A program made the position numbers and the translations under genes. A model generated the notes under the pieces. That model worked only from the letters and a program-made list of their open reading frames with translations, made no database searches and was not told the DNA's origin. A DNA stretch of 64,000 bases from JADJXV01 sp046328995. Its GTDB lineage: Bacteria > Bacteroidota > Ignavibacteria > Kapaibacteriales > UBA961. How positions within the stretch are numbered: position 1 is the stretch's first letter; each line of letters starts with the position of its first letter. Below, in pieces: positions 1-8,523 of this stretch. The stretch spans positions 186,001 to 250,000 of the forward strand of contig JAXLVN010000005.1 in assembly GCA_046328995.1 (NCBI GenBank), given 5' to 3'.

Positions 1-1
1 C

Positions 2-325
2 CCAATGAGTTATTATGGGGTGACCAATGGTCGTACTTCTCGGTATGAGCAGTATTCTGCACTTCTGTGGGGAGGATTGTCTGCAGATGTGAGACCTACC
101 GAGTTATCATTTTTTGGTGGAATTCAGCCCTACTTTTCCGGTGTAGCAGGAGGATCAGAGCTCGGTCCGCTTGTACGCGGCGAGACGGGGCTACTCTTTC
201 AGATTACATCACAGATCGGTCTTTCCGCCGGTAGCAATGCAACAGGTATGTTTTATCAATTCCAGGGTACAAACTTCTCTACATGGAAATTTGGCGTTAC
301 GACCGGCATCACCTTTCATTTTTAA
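2..325 (+). CDS. Outer-membrane protein, C-terminal part (5' end outside window)
   Basis: The frame is open to the left edge, so this is the C-terminal end of a longer protein; the in-frame ATG at 5 is probably internal. The visible 107 residues alternate polar and hydrophobic residues in short strands separated by Gly/Asn turns. They end in a phenylalanine (FGVTTGITFHF), which is the usual last-strand signature recognised by the BAM machinery in beta-barrel outer-membrane proteins. No specific family was recognised. It is followed 27 nt later by a lipoprotein gene in the same direction, so the two may be co-transcribed. The barrel assignment rests on the strand pattern and terminal aromatic residue only. 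Confidence 0.55.
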   Translation, partial: PMSYYGVTNGRTSRYEQYSALLWGGLSADVRPTELSFFGGIQPYFSGVAGGSELGPLVRGETGLLFQITSQIGLSAGSNATGMFYQFQGTNFSTWKFGVTTGITFHF

Positions 326-352
326 TTGTATCATCGTATGTGTAACCGAATT

Positions 353-1033
353 ATGAAATATAGATTGTTTGCAGTAATACTCTTGGCTCTCAGCTTGTCG
401 TCGTGCTTTAAAAACCCGACAGACCTCGAAGGCGGACCTGGAGTAGTCGTTACCGAGCCGGCAGCAGCGGTTATGATAAAACCGAATAAAATAGTCGCTG
501 AAGGGAAGCATATCATCAATAATACATTGGTGAATTTAGATGCAATTCGATTTATATCCGATAGTGCAAAAATTGATACCTCCGGAACTATTCCTTATCT
601 ATGGCTTAAAGGAGAATGTCAAATGTCGCTTAACCCCGGTAAGCCATTACAGCCGGCAATGCTGAATGTCGCTTTGCACAGTGTGTCATTTCGCTTAGAT
701 TCACTGCCGTTGTCCGACGTTGATTGCCGATTACGAAACTCTCCCGCGAGAGGATCAGGTATATCTTTCCTTATCCGTAAAAGCATCGTTCGTAAAGATG
801 GAGGCGGTAAGGATTTCAGAGATACAACGTCTCAATCTCTGAACGCAGATGGTTCGAATTCAATACTCGCTATGGCTCGACTAGTTGATACGCATACGTA
901 TTCACCACAATACAGACATCAATATATGGTAGAAATTACCTTCCATTTGATGGTTGAAGTCGATAAAGACAAGGGTATGGGAGAAGATGAATTCCCGATT
1001 GTGGGAAAAATAAATGTGCCAATTAATTATTAA
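353..1033 (+). CDS. Hypothetical lipoprotein
   Basis: A 226-residue protein starting at the ATG at 353; a TTG 27 nt upstream would add residues ahead of a good signal peptide and is not favoured. The N-terminus MKYRLFAVILLALSLSSCFK is a textbook lipoprotein signal with lipobox LSSC and Cys18 as the lipidated residue, so the mature protein is probably membrane anchored. The rest is beta-rich with no recognised domain. It sits between an outer-membrane barrel gene and a T9SS-exported surface protein, suggesting an envelope role, but no function can be assigned. Lipoprotein status is well supported; function is unknown. Confidence 0.75.
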   Translation: MKYRLFAVILLALSLSSCFKNPTDLEGGPGVVVTEPAAAVMIKPNKIVAEGKHIINNTLVNLDAIRFISDSAKIDTSGTIPYLWLKGECQMSLNPGKPLQPAMLNVALHSVSFRLDSLPLSDVDCRLRNSPARGSGISFLIRKSIVRKDGGGKDFRDTTSQSLNADGSNSILAMARLVDTHTYSPQYRHQYMVEITFHLMVEVDKDKGMGEDEFPIVGKINVPINY

Positions 1034-1089
1034 ATAGTTAGTTTAGGAAGTCAACTGTTTGTACAGTATTTACTTTATTGGAGTTTTTT

Positions 1090-3894
1090 ATGAAACGTTT
1101 TTTTTCTCTTTCAACGCAAATTCTTGCGTTGATGATTGCTTTTTTCGCAATCTCCGGAGCGTCAAAAGCTGCTGCTCCCGGGACGCCGCTTTCGTTTACA
1201 GCCCGCATTCTTGATGGTACGAAATATGTCTATTTAGAATGGAAGTCAAATTCGGAAAATGGGGCAGGGAAGGCAGACGGATATTCATTATTCATGGCAT
1301 CTGGAAAAACAGATAATCTCAATAATTTCAAGAAAGTTGCAACCATAACGAATGGAACGGTCTTTAAAATCAAAGACCTGAATTCCGGAGATTATACTTT
1401 TTATCTTACTGCTTATAACGCAGACGGTGAAAGCAATCGTACCGATTATCGTATGGTGACAGTACCCGGCGATAATACCGATCTAACGATTAAATTTATA
1501 TCCCAACCGGTTACGACCGCTTCTGTGGGTAAAGAATATATGTACAAGTCGATTGCAGTCTCGAGTATTTCGAGTACGCAGGTAAGCTATAAGCTTGACG
1601 GTGGTGCTCCCGATGGTATGAAAATAGACGAAAAAACCGGTGTCGTGACATGGACTCCTACTGCTGACGGAATCTATAAATACACAATCGTTGCATATTT
1701 AGCCGACAAACCAGACATTAAGCCGGCGACACAGACAATCGAAGTAAAAGTCGGGAACGGAAATCAAGATAATTCTTTGAAATTTGTTACCGAGCCAATC
1801 CGCCAAGCTTCTGCCGGTGTGGCATATACCTACCAACCCAAGGTGACGTCTTCTGATCCCAACCTACAGGTTCTCTTCCGTTTAGATTACGCCCCCGACG
1901 GAATGACTATTGATGAAAAAACAGGATTAATTACTTGGACACCAGCCAAAGACGGTGAATATAAAGTACTTCTTACCGCCTATGTACCTGGTACTTCGAT
2001 GAAAGTAACGCAAACAATTGTCATTGTTGTCGGCAAAGGCAATAGCGGGGGAGATAAATCTGCCGTGAAGTTCATTACCAAGCCGCTTGAAAATGGCTGT
2101 CTCAATAAAGAATATGTCTATGATGCAGAAGCGGTATCTGCGGTAGCATCGGTCTTGCCGCTGAGCTATAAATTAGTTGCCGGACCGGACGGTATGACCA
2201 TCGATGAAAAAACAGGCCTCATCAAGTGGACACCAAGCGCTCAGGGAGAATTCAAAGTAAGTGTATGGGCAGGATTGGGTAATGATGCAGCCACATCTGC
2301 TACACAAAATTTTACGCTAAAAGTAAAAGAAAACTGTGAAATACCACAGACCCCATGCGCTACAATATACGGTCAAGTTGCTGATGAAGCAGGCGCAGTG
2401 ATCAATTCAGGTTATGTAAAAGCGGTACGTCTAGACAATGCGTCCTCAGGAGTCGCATCTTTTGGCGGAAAAATTGAACAAGGAAAATACTCGGTCGGTG
2501 TCGTTGAAGGCACCTATGCGCTCTATGTAACAGGTGAGGAATTTACTGGTGAATGGTATCAAGATGCCGAAACCATCGATAAGGCTACACCGATGGTCAT
2601 TTCTTGCAACAAAGAAACACAGGCAAACTTCGTGGTCGTTCGCCGCGAAAAAACAATCAATGTCGTGATCGAAGGTTCGGTGAAAAACACTAACGGAGAA
2701 GCAGTATATGCAATGGTAGAATTCATCGTCAAAGACAAAAATGGTGCTGATGTCAAAGAATACAGTGGCCGTTATATCGCCAAAACAGACGACAAAGGTA
2801 ATTTCCGTATTGAAATACCTAAGAACTTAATTGTCATTGCTCACGCGATAGCTAAAGGCACCGATAAATATCTCGATCAGTATTATAAAGATGTTACCAA
2901 CCCTGAAGAAGCTACTCGCCTCACTTTGTCGGCAAGTCAGGTAGTTGATTTTGTATTGACCGAGCGTCCTGTTTATCAAAATGGCTTCAGTGGCCGTGTA
3001 CGTGATACCGCAAATGCAGGTATCGTTTCGCGAGTAATTGCTTACAGATATGTCGCTTCAAACGGAAAAGAGCCGTCGAAATACGAGGCACGTACGGTCG
3101 AGACTACTGCTACCGGAGAATTTACATTTACCAACATTACCCCCGGTGACTACATCTTGTTCGCAATTCCCAAAGAAAAATCAGTATATGCTCCGGGATA
3201 TTATAAAGTCGGCGACGTATCTGTCGGAAAATGGCAGGATGCTACCATAGTACCTGTTGCCAATGAAGTACTTACCCAACAATTTGAGATCATTCTCCGA
3301 GCAGGAAACGGCAAAAAGGGCGGTGCACATTTAGGTGGAAAAGTCATCGGTAAAATTGGAGGAATCGCCAAAGGTGAATCTGTAGCAGCAGAAGCTCCGC
3401 TTGCCGGCGCTATGATGATAGCTGTCGATGCCAACGGTTCCATTACCGATTACTTATTCAGTGATGACCAGGGTGCATTTGACTTCACAGAGCTCGTCCA
3501 AGGTCAATATACTTTGCTGGCAGATAAGCCGGGATTTGCTGCTACCTCAGCTGCATTTACGGTAGATTATACTACCCGCGCCAGCGTGCAAACATCAGTC
3601 GTTATGGTACAGCAGCAAGGCGCATCGTCTGTTGACGAAGGCACGGTAGAAGCATCCACATCTGTGGCACTCTTCCCGAATCCTGCGACTGATAATGTGA
3701 CGATATCTTTTGTATCAAATCCAAATACTGCAACTGTAAGCATCGTATCGGCACTTGGTGCTGAAGTAGCTCGATTCTCGACAACAACGAATATCCTGTC
3801 ATTTGACAGCTCGAATTTGCCGGCCGGCATGTATCTTGTACGGATTCAGGCTGGTACGATCACCCGAACAGCTTCATTGCATATTGTTCGGTAA
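1090..3894 (+). CDS. Modular T9SS-sorted surface protein with Fn3, putative Ig and carboxypeptidase-regulatory-like domains
   Basis: A 934-residue secreted protein. The ATG at 1090 gives MKRFFSLSTQILALMIAFFA followed by a signal-peptidase-like site; a TTG 12 nt upstream is not favoured. In order: an Fn3-like domain (about 27-130); three repeats of a putative Ig (He_PIG/cadherin-like) domain marked by DGM-IDEKTG-WTP at about residues 174, 269 and 367; then several carboxypeptidase-regulatory-like beta-sandwiches starting near 422, 525, 631 and 747. The last 75 residues (LFPNPATDNV... LPAGMYLVRI) form a T9SS type A sorting domain, so the protein is probably moved across the outer membrane and attached or released. 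It has no catalytic domain and looks adhesive or structural. A strong terminator follows. Confidence 0.85.
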   Translation: MKRFFSLSTQILALMIAFFAISGASKAAAPGTPLSFTARILDGTKYVYLEWKSNSENGAGKADGYSLFMASGKTDNLNNFKKVATITNGTVFKIKDLNSGDYTFYLTAYNADGESNRTDYRMVTVPGDNTDLTIKFISQPVTTASVGKEYMYKSIAVSSISSTQVSYKLDGGAPDGMKIDEKTGVVTWTPTADGIYKYTIVAYLADKPDIKPATQTIEVKVGNGNQDNSLKFVTEPIRQASAGVAYTYQPKVTSSDPNLQVLFRLDYAPDGMTIDEKTGLITWTPAKDGEYKVLLTAYVPGTSMKVTQTIVIVVGKGNSGGDKSAVKFITKPLENGCLNKEYVYDAEAVSAVASVLPLSYKLVAGPDGMTIDEKTGLIKWTPSAQGEFKVSVWAGLGNDAATSATQNFTLKVKENCEIPQTPCATIYGQVADEAGAVINSGYVKAVRLDNASSGVASFGGKIEQGKYSVGVVEGTYALYVTGEEFTGEWYQDAETIDKATPMVISCNKETQANFVVVRREKTINVVIEGSVKNTNGEAVYAMVEFIVKDKNGADVKEYSGRYIAKTDDKGNFRIEIPKNLIVIAHAIAKGTDKYLDQYYKDVTNPEEATRLTLSASQVVDFVLTERPVYQNGFSGRVRDTANAGIVSRVIAYRYVASNGKEPSKYEARTVETTATGEFTFTNITPGDYILFAIPKEKSVYAPGYYKVGDVSVGKWQDATIVPVANEVLTQQFEIILRAGNGKKGGAHLGGKVIGKIGGIAKGESVAAEAPLAGAMMIAVDANGSITDYLFSDDQGAFDFTELVQGQYTLLADKPGFAATSAAFTVDYTTRASVQTSVVMVQQQGASSVDEGTVEASTSVALFPNPATDNVTISFVSNPNTATVSIVSALGAEVARFSTTTNILSFDSSNLPAGMYLVRIQAGTITRTASLHIVR

Positions 3895-3910
3895 TCACGA
3901 CTCGATTAAC

Positions 3911-3946
3911 AAAAGCCCGATAGTGCAGCCACTATCGGGCTTTTTT
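3911..3946 (+). terminator. Rho-independent terminator
   Basis: A perfect stem, AAAAGCCCGATAGTG pairing with CACTATCGGGCTTTT across a CAGC loop, is followed by a T run. It lies 17 nt after the stop of the modular T9SS protein. Confidence 0.9.
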
Positions 3947-4044
3947 ATATATCAACCAACATGAGATTTCCGTAGAAACCGAAGATTAAAACAAGAAATA
4001 AGGCTATTTTTGCCGCAAAATTGTACGAAAACCGGGAAGTGAAC

Positions 4045-4920
4045 ATGGAACGCGAATATTTCTACACCATAGATTTGAGAGGGAATCTGTATCATGACGG
4101 TACCATCGTTGATGATGCAGAGTTTATCGACTATTTTTACCGTCAGTTACGACCTAATACCACCGGTACACATCCGGAATATAGGTTCGTATCGCGTTGT
4201 GGACGCGAGCTGAACTACACTCGCGCTCTTGATACGCCGGTCATTTTTCATCATTGTGAGCATGGTATGCTACGCTATGCAGATACGTTGACCATAGATT
4301 TCTCCCGGGAAAAATTACGGTTCTCATCGGAAGGAATACTCTATCATGAAGCTCCGATTGGCGTCTATGGAAGACTCGCACCTCAACTGATGATGGAACT
4401 CTCAGACTCAATAAAGCCATTCGGTAACTATTATACTTATCAAGCTCCAACAGACAAATTCCCGTGGGTCATTGAGCCGTTGCACCTTCCGGACACCATT
4501 CAGTTGTTACGACCAAGGCCGGGAAATTACTGTGCCGGCTGCGGACAGGAAAGCACGAGCGGACTCTATCTTTCCTTTGTGTATGACAGGTCTGCCTACA
4601 CAGCTGAGTCCTGGCTTATTGCCGATCAGCGGTTGGAAGGTTCACTTGGCATCATGCACGGCGGCTTTGTATCCTTACTCCTTGATGAAGCGATGGGTAA
4701 GGTGCTCTCCGGCTTGGGGATTAAAGCGCCAACCGGCAATCTGAATGTACGATTCCGCAGGCCAACTCCTCTTGGGAAGCTACTTCATATCCGAGGGCAA
4801 TTCCTTGAAAATCAAGGTCGAAAGTATTTTCTCAAAGGAGAAATCCGAGATGAACAAGGCAGTTTGCTCGCTGAAGCAGAGGGACTCTTTATCAACATGA
4901 GACGCCCCGAAGACAATTAA
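4045..4920 (+). CDS. UPF0598/DUF4505 domain fused to a hotdog-fold thioesterase-like domain
   Basis: A 291-residue protein starting at the ATG at 4045 (MEREYFYTIDLRGNLYHDG). Residues 1 to about 150 match UPF0598/DUF4505 (human C8orf82 family) in their signature order: EYFYTID, YRQLRPN, RFVSRCGRELNYTR, D-PVIFH and LYH-AP. From about residue 165 there is a PaaI-like hotdog domain, with CAGCG near its start, the core GSLGIMHGGFVSLLLDEAMG, and FRRPTPLGKLL. The HGG-x(6)-DE pattern is the usual acyl-CoA thioesterase centre. DUF4505 has no known activity, so the fusion suggests a link to acyl-thioester metabolism (inference). It is transcribed alone, between a terminator and proS. A TTG 24 nt upstream is possible but gives a poorer N-terminus. 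A TATTTTTG element at 4005-4012 may be its promoter -7 box. Confidence 0.8.
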   Translation: MEREYFYTIDLRGNLYHDGTIVDDAEFIDYFYRQLRPNTTGTHPEYRFVSRCGRELNYTRALDTPVIFHHCEHGMLRYADTLTIDFSREKLRFSSEGILYHEAPIGVYGRLAPQLMMELSDSIKPFGNYYTYQAPTDKFPWVIEPLHLPDTIQLLRPRPGNYCAGCGQESTSGLYLSFVYDRSAYTAESWLIADQRLEGSLGIMHGGFVSLLLDEAMGKVLSGLGIKAPTGNLNVRFRRPTPLGKLLHIRGQFLENQGRKYFLKGEIRDEQGSLLAEAEGLFINMRRPEDN

Positions 4921-5003
4921 ACGCCGGAAATGGCGTAATTTTGAACAAAAATTCTGTTAATTATTAGACAATTACTACTCTTCATTCACGCGAAAGAACA
5001 GCA

Positions 5004-6713
5004 ATGCTCCAATCGAATCTTTATATTCCAACTCTCAAAGAAGTGCCAAATGAGGCACAAATTCCATCTCATCAGCTCATGCTCCGTGCGGCAATGGTAC
5101 GCCCGCTTGGAGCAGGTATTTTTTCTTATTTACCTTTAGGATATAAGGTTGCCAAAAAAGTGATGAACATCATCCGCGAAGAAATGGATGCCATTGGCGG
5201 TCAGGAATTCCACTTACCTGCGCTGAATCCAATCGATATCTGGGAGCAAACGGGCAGGGTAGAGGCGATGGGTGATGTGATGTTCCACATCAAGAACCGG
5301 GAAGGTCTCGTGCTGGCTCCGACACATGAAGAGATTATTACGTTTCACGCACGGCAGCATATCAAATCGTATCGGGACTTACCGCAAATCTGGTATCAGA
5401 TTCAGACGAAATTCCGGAATGAGCCACGTCCGAAGTCCGGCGTACTGCGCGGGCGCCAATTCACGATGAAAGATGCGTATTCTCTTGATAATTCATGGGA
5501 AGGGCTCGATATCAGCTATAATAAACATGCAGAAGCGTATCGTAATATTTACACGCGTTGCGGACTAAAATTTTTCGTCGTCGGCGCATCGAGCGGTGCA
5601 ATGGGAGGGAGCGCTTCTCAGGAATTTATGGTCGAATCGCCATACGGTGAGGACACATGCGCCGTTTGTGAGGATTCAGGTTATGCTGCCAACATCGAAG
5701 TCGCAACGTCTGCAATTCCATCGATTTCAAGACAAAACGATAATCCTTCAATTGAAGAATTCCACACGCCAGGAGCTCGCACGATTGATCATCTGATAGA
5801 AAAATTCTCGATTCCTGAGGAGCGCTGTGCCAAATCAGTCGTGTGCTATGCCGATGGGAAGCCATATCTTGTGCTCATGAGCGGCAATGATGAGCTCAAC
5901 GAGTCGAAATTACAAACAGCCCTGAAAGCGACGAATATAAGACAGGCAGATGAATCGGAATTATTTGAATTAACGGGTGCACATGCAGGCTCAATCGGTC
6001 CGATTAATCTCAAGCAACCGCTGACTATTATAGCCGATAAACGCCTCGAAAATGCGAACGGACTCGTCAGCGGTGCCAATAAAGATAAATTCCATTTTAG
6101 AAATATTGACCTTCAGAGAGATTGTGTACTTGCAGGATATTACGATCTGAGAACAGTGAAAGCCGGTGAACTCTGCCCGACGGGATGCGGCAAAGAATTG
6201 CGCGTCGTTAATGCGATTGAAGTAGGGCATATCTTCAAGCTTGGTACGAAATATTCTCAGGCATTGGGTGCTACTTTTCTTGATGACAATGGTGTCGAAA
6301 ATCCAATTATTATGGGCAGTTATGGTATCGGAGTAGAACGGATTATTGCATGCTTTATCGAACAGAGTCATGATGAAAAGGGAATTAAATTCGTACCGGC
6401 GATTGCGCCGTATCATGTTCATTTACTGGGACTTGGTATTAAAAAATCCGATGCGGTCAAGCAAGCATGCGAGCGTTTTGAGCGTGAGCTGCAAGCCAAT
6501 GGAATTGAAGTACTCTACGACGACCGCGATGTGTCGCCGGGGGTTAAATTTAATGACGCGGACCTTCTCGGAATGCCGGTGCAGCTCATCATCGGCGACA
6601 AAAACCTGACAAATGGAATGGTCGAAATTAAAGACCGCATTACCGGCGAACGCTATGTCGTCGAGCTTGAGAATGCAGCAGAATTAATTCAGAAAATACT
6701 TGTTTTGGACTAA
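5004..6713 (+). CDS. proS: Prolyl-tRNA synthetase, bacterial type
   Basis: A 569-residue class II aminoacyl-tRNA synthetase that charges tRNA-Pro in the cytoplasm. Class II motif 1 is seen around RAAMVRPLGAGIFSYLPLG, motif 2 in TKFRNEPRPKSGVLRGRQFTMKDAYS, and motif 3 in GSYGIGVERI. About 180 residues between motifs 2 and 3 form the YbaK-like INS editing domain, which removes Ala-tRNA-Pro and marks the long bacterial form. The C-terminal anticodon-binding domain begins near APYHVHLLGLG and includes YDDRDVSPGVKFNDADLLG. The length is normal for the family and the start is the ATG matching family N-termini (LYIPTLKEVP). A TAATTTTG box at 4936-4943 could be the -7 promoter element. Confidence 0.97.
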   Translation: MLQSNLYIPTLKEVPNEAQIPSHQLMLRAAMVRPLGAGIFSYLPLGYKVAKKVMNIIREEMDAIGGQEFHLPALNPIDIWEQTGRVEAMGDVMFHIKNREGLVLAPTHEEIITFHARQHIKSYRDLPQIWYQIQTKFRNEPRPKSGVLRGRQFTMKDAYSLDNSWEGLDISYNKHAEAYRNIYTRCGLKFFVVGASSGAMGGSASQEFMVESPYGEDTCAVCEDSGYAANIEVATSAIPSISRQNDNPSIEEFHTPGARTIDHLIEKFSIPEERCAKSVVCYADGKPYLVLMSGNDELNESKLQTALKATNIRQADESELFELTGAHAGSIGPINLKQPLTIIADKRLENANGLVSGANKDKFHFRNIDLQRDCVLAGYYDLRTVKAGELCPTGCGKELRVVNAIEVGHIFKLGTKYSQALGATFLDDNGVENPIIMGSYGIGVERIIACFIEQSHDEKGIKFVPAIAPYHVHLLGLGIKKSDAVKQACERFERELQANGIEVLYDDRDVSPGVKFNDADLLGMPVQLIIGDKNLTNGMVEIKDRITGERYVVELENAAELIQKILVLD

Positions 6714-6903
6714 GTGCGGGACAGGAGTGAGGTGCATGTGGACATGCCGTTGTAGCGATGAATGGAAGAGATACTAAAAAATGAAAAAAAAATAGAACAG
6801 TGTAAAACTTGCAGGCCGGCAATAACCCGTTTGAAGATAAAGGCAGTAGAATAGCAATGCCGGCCCGCTACGTACCAGCTCGAAAAATATTTTTAAAAAT
6901 CAT

Positions 6904-6934
6904 TTGCCTAAAACGTGAATTGCTTGTAATTTTG
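6904..6934 (+). promoter_or_regulatory. Bacteroidetes-type promoter for the respiratory cluster
   Basis: TTG at 6904-6906, a 20-nt spacer and TAATTTTG at 6927-6934 match the -33/-7 consensus (TTG, TAnnTTTG) of Bacteroidetes primary promoters. It lies about 70 nt ahead of the cytochrome c gene. The rest of the 6714-7002 gap holds an 8-bp inverted repeat, GGCCGGCA/TGCCGGCC, at 6814-6821 and 6858-6865 but nothing else recognisable. Confidence 0.6.
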
Positions 6935-7002
6935 AGTGTCGGACAGAATCGAACTAACAAATTCAGACGATTTTTTGTAAAAATTTCCAGATGTACTTCA
7001 TG

Positions 7003-7548
7003 ATGAAATTTCTACTCTCCCCAAGATTCATTCTCTCATTCGCTCTCTCCAGTTTCCTCCTAATTGCCGGTTGCAATTTCAGAGGACTTTTCGTTCACCT
7101 TGAAGACGATCCCGTATTTGTCGATCCTGCGGCTCCCGTAGATTTGCCACCAGATGGCGTACCACCTAGCGGTGGCGGCGCCGGCGCTAAAGTCTATGCG
7201 AAGATCTGTTCATCCTGTCATCAGGGGAACGGAAAAGGATTACCCGGTGTCTATCCTCCTCTTGCCGGCTCGGCTTTTGCCAATGGTGAGTCTTCTGTGC
7301 CTATCCGTATTGTTCTGCACGGCTTTAAAGGGAAAATCACCCGTGAAGGCAAGGAATACAACGGCTTAATGGCACCGTGGAAAGATGTCTTATCTGACCA
7401 AGAAATTGCCGATGTTTTGACCTATGTCCGCTCCAGTTTTGGCAATACAGGTGCTGCTGTGACTGTTGACGAGGTGAAAGCAGTCCGTGAAAAGACAAAA
7501 TCGCACATGTCCGGCTGGGACGAAGCATCGTTACAATCGCCGCTTTGA
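7003..7548 (+). CDS. Monoheme cytochrome c lipoprotein
   Basis: About 181 residues from the ATG at 7003; in-frame ATGs at 6991 and 7000 are also possible. The N-terminus ends in lipobox LIAGC (Cys24), so it is probably a membrane-anchored periplasmic cytochrome. A Pro/Gly-rich flexible linker (about 38-62) is followed by one class I heme site, CSSCH at 69-73, with PPLAGSAF and LMAPWKD downstream; the Met in the latter is the likely distal ligand. As first gene of the oxidase/ACIII cluster it is the natural electron shuttle or docking cytochrome between ActE and the CuA site. This fits with subunit II here lacking the fused cytochrome domain of caa3 oxidases. That role is inferred from position. 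Confidence 0.85.
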   Translation: MKFLLSPRFILSFALSSFLLIAGCNFRGLFVHLEDDPVFVDPAAPVDLPPDGVPPSGGGAGAKVYAKICSSCHQGNGKGLPGVYPPLAGSAFANGESSVPIRIVLHGFKGKITREGKEYNGLMAPWKDVLSDQEIADVLTYVRSSFGNTGAAVTVDEVKAVREKTKSHMSGWDEASLQSPL

Positions 7549-7573
7549 TATATATCAAGACGGCTTTTTTTTT
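7539..7573 (+). terminator. Possible attenuating terminator after cytochrome c
   Basis: GCCGCTTTGATA and TATCAAGACGGC pair at 10 of 12 positions across a 2-nt gap and are followed by nine T residues. The hairpin overlaps the stop codon. It may partly separate the cytochrome c gene from coxB, lowering downstream transcription. Confidence 0.6.
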
Positions 7574-7651
7574 GCGGTAATCTCGACTCCGGCTACAATC
7601 CTACGACATAAAATTGATTATACTGAACTGACTTATTAAAAGGTACTTTCT

Positions 7652-8482
7652 ATGCTTGAATGGCTTTACAAAGATATGCTGACCTTCTTTCCTGAGGGTG
7701 TAAGCACATACAGCCAGCAGTTAGACAATATGTTTGCTGTGATTTATTGGTTTTCCGTGATAATATTTTTTCTGACGTACACGCTGTTGTTTACATTCTT
7801 AATAAAGTACAGATTCAACCCAAACAGAAAAGCCTATCATTTCCATGGTAGCAATGCGTTGGAGTTGACATGGACTTTGCTGCCATCGCTCGTATTCATA
7901 GGCATCGGATTATGGAGCGAAGACATCTGGACAGCGACGAAATCTGAATGGAGAGTACCCAAGCCGGATGTACAGATAGAAGTTATGGCTTATCAATTCG
8001 GATGGAATGTTCGCTATCCTGGCCCAGACGGTGTATTTGGCAAGAAAGACCGTTCGCAAATGGAAGCGTCAAACCCATTTGGCATTGATAAATACGACCC
8101 GGCTGGATATGATGATTTGGTTGTGATGAATCAGATCCACTTACCAATCAATAATAATGTCGTTGTTAATCTCTCGACAATGGATGTACTTCACAGCTTT
8201 TTCCTTCCAAATTTCCGAGTAAAGCAAGACGCTGTACCCGGTCAGTGGATTAAAGTATGGTTCAATGGTTTTAAAGCAGGAAAATATGAGCTTGCCTGTG
8301 CCGAGCTTTGCGGTAGTGGTCACTATGGTATGCGCGGTGAACTGTTTATGCAATCGCAGCAAGACTACAACAAATGGCTTGACGAACAATATAGTGGAAT
8401 TAAAGCGAATTTAGCTGCCAACCCACCGGTAATCCCGGAACGTAAAGCAGTGGAAGAGCCCAAAAAGGAAGCGCATCACTAA
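7652..8482 (+). CDS. coxB: Cytochrome c oxidase subunit II
   Basis: A 276-residue subunit that accepts electrons from cytochrome c at the periplasmic CuA centre. Two membrane helices (about 28-50 and 70-92) precede a cupredoxin domain. The CuA ligands lie in CAELCGSGHYGM (216-227), fitting C-x3-C-x3-H-x2-M, with the upstream His in VLHSFFLPNFRVKQD. There is no C-terminal cytochrome c fusion, so this is an aa3-type rather than caa3-type subunit. The tail ends in Lys/Glu and two His residues. An AAAGG ribosome-binding site precedes the ATG. It is followed 41 nt later by ctaD. The assignment is secure. Confidence 0.97.
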   Translation: MLEWLYKDMLTFFPEGVSTYSQQLDNMFAVIYWFSVIIFFLTYTLLFTFLIKYRFNPNRKAYHFHGSNALELTWTLLPSLVFIGIGLWSEDIWTATKSEWRVPKPDVQIEVMAYQFGWNVRYPGPDGVFGKKDRSQMEASNPFGIDKYDPAGYDDLVVMNQIHLPINNNVVVNLSTMDVLHSFFLPNFRVKQDAVPGQWIKVWFNGFKAGKYELACAELCGSGHYGMRGELFMQSQQDYNKWLDEQYSGIKANLAANPPVIPERKAVEEPKKEAHH

Positions 8483-8523
8483 TAAATTACTGAATATAAC
8501 ATTCCCATTTATCAGGTACAATA

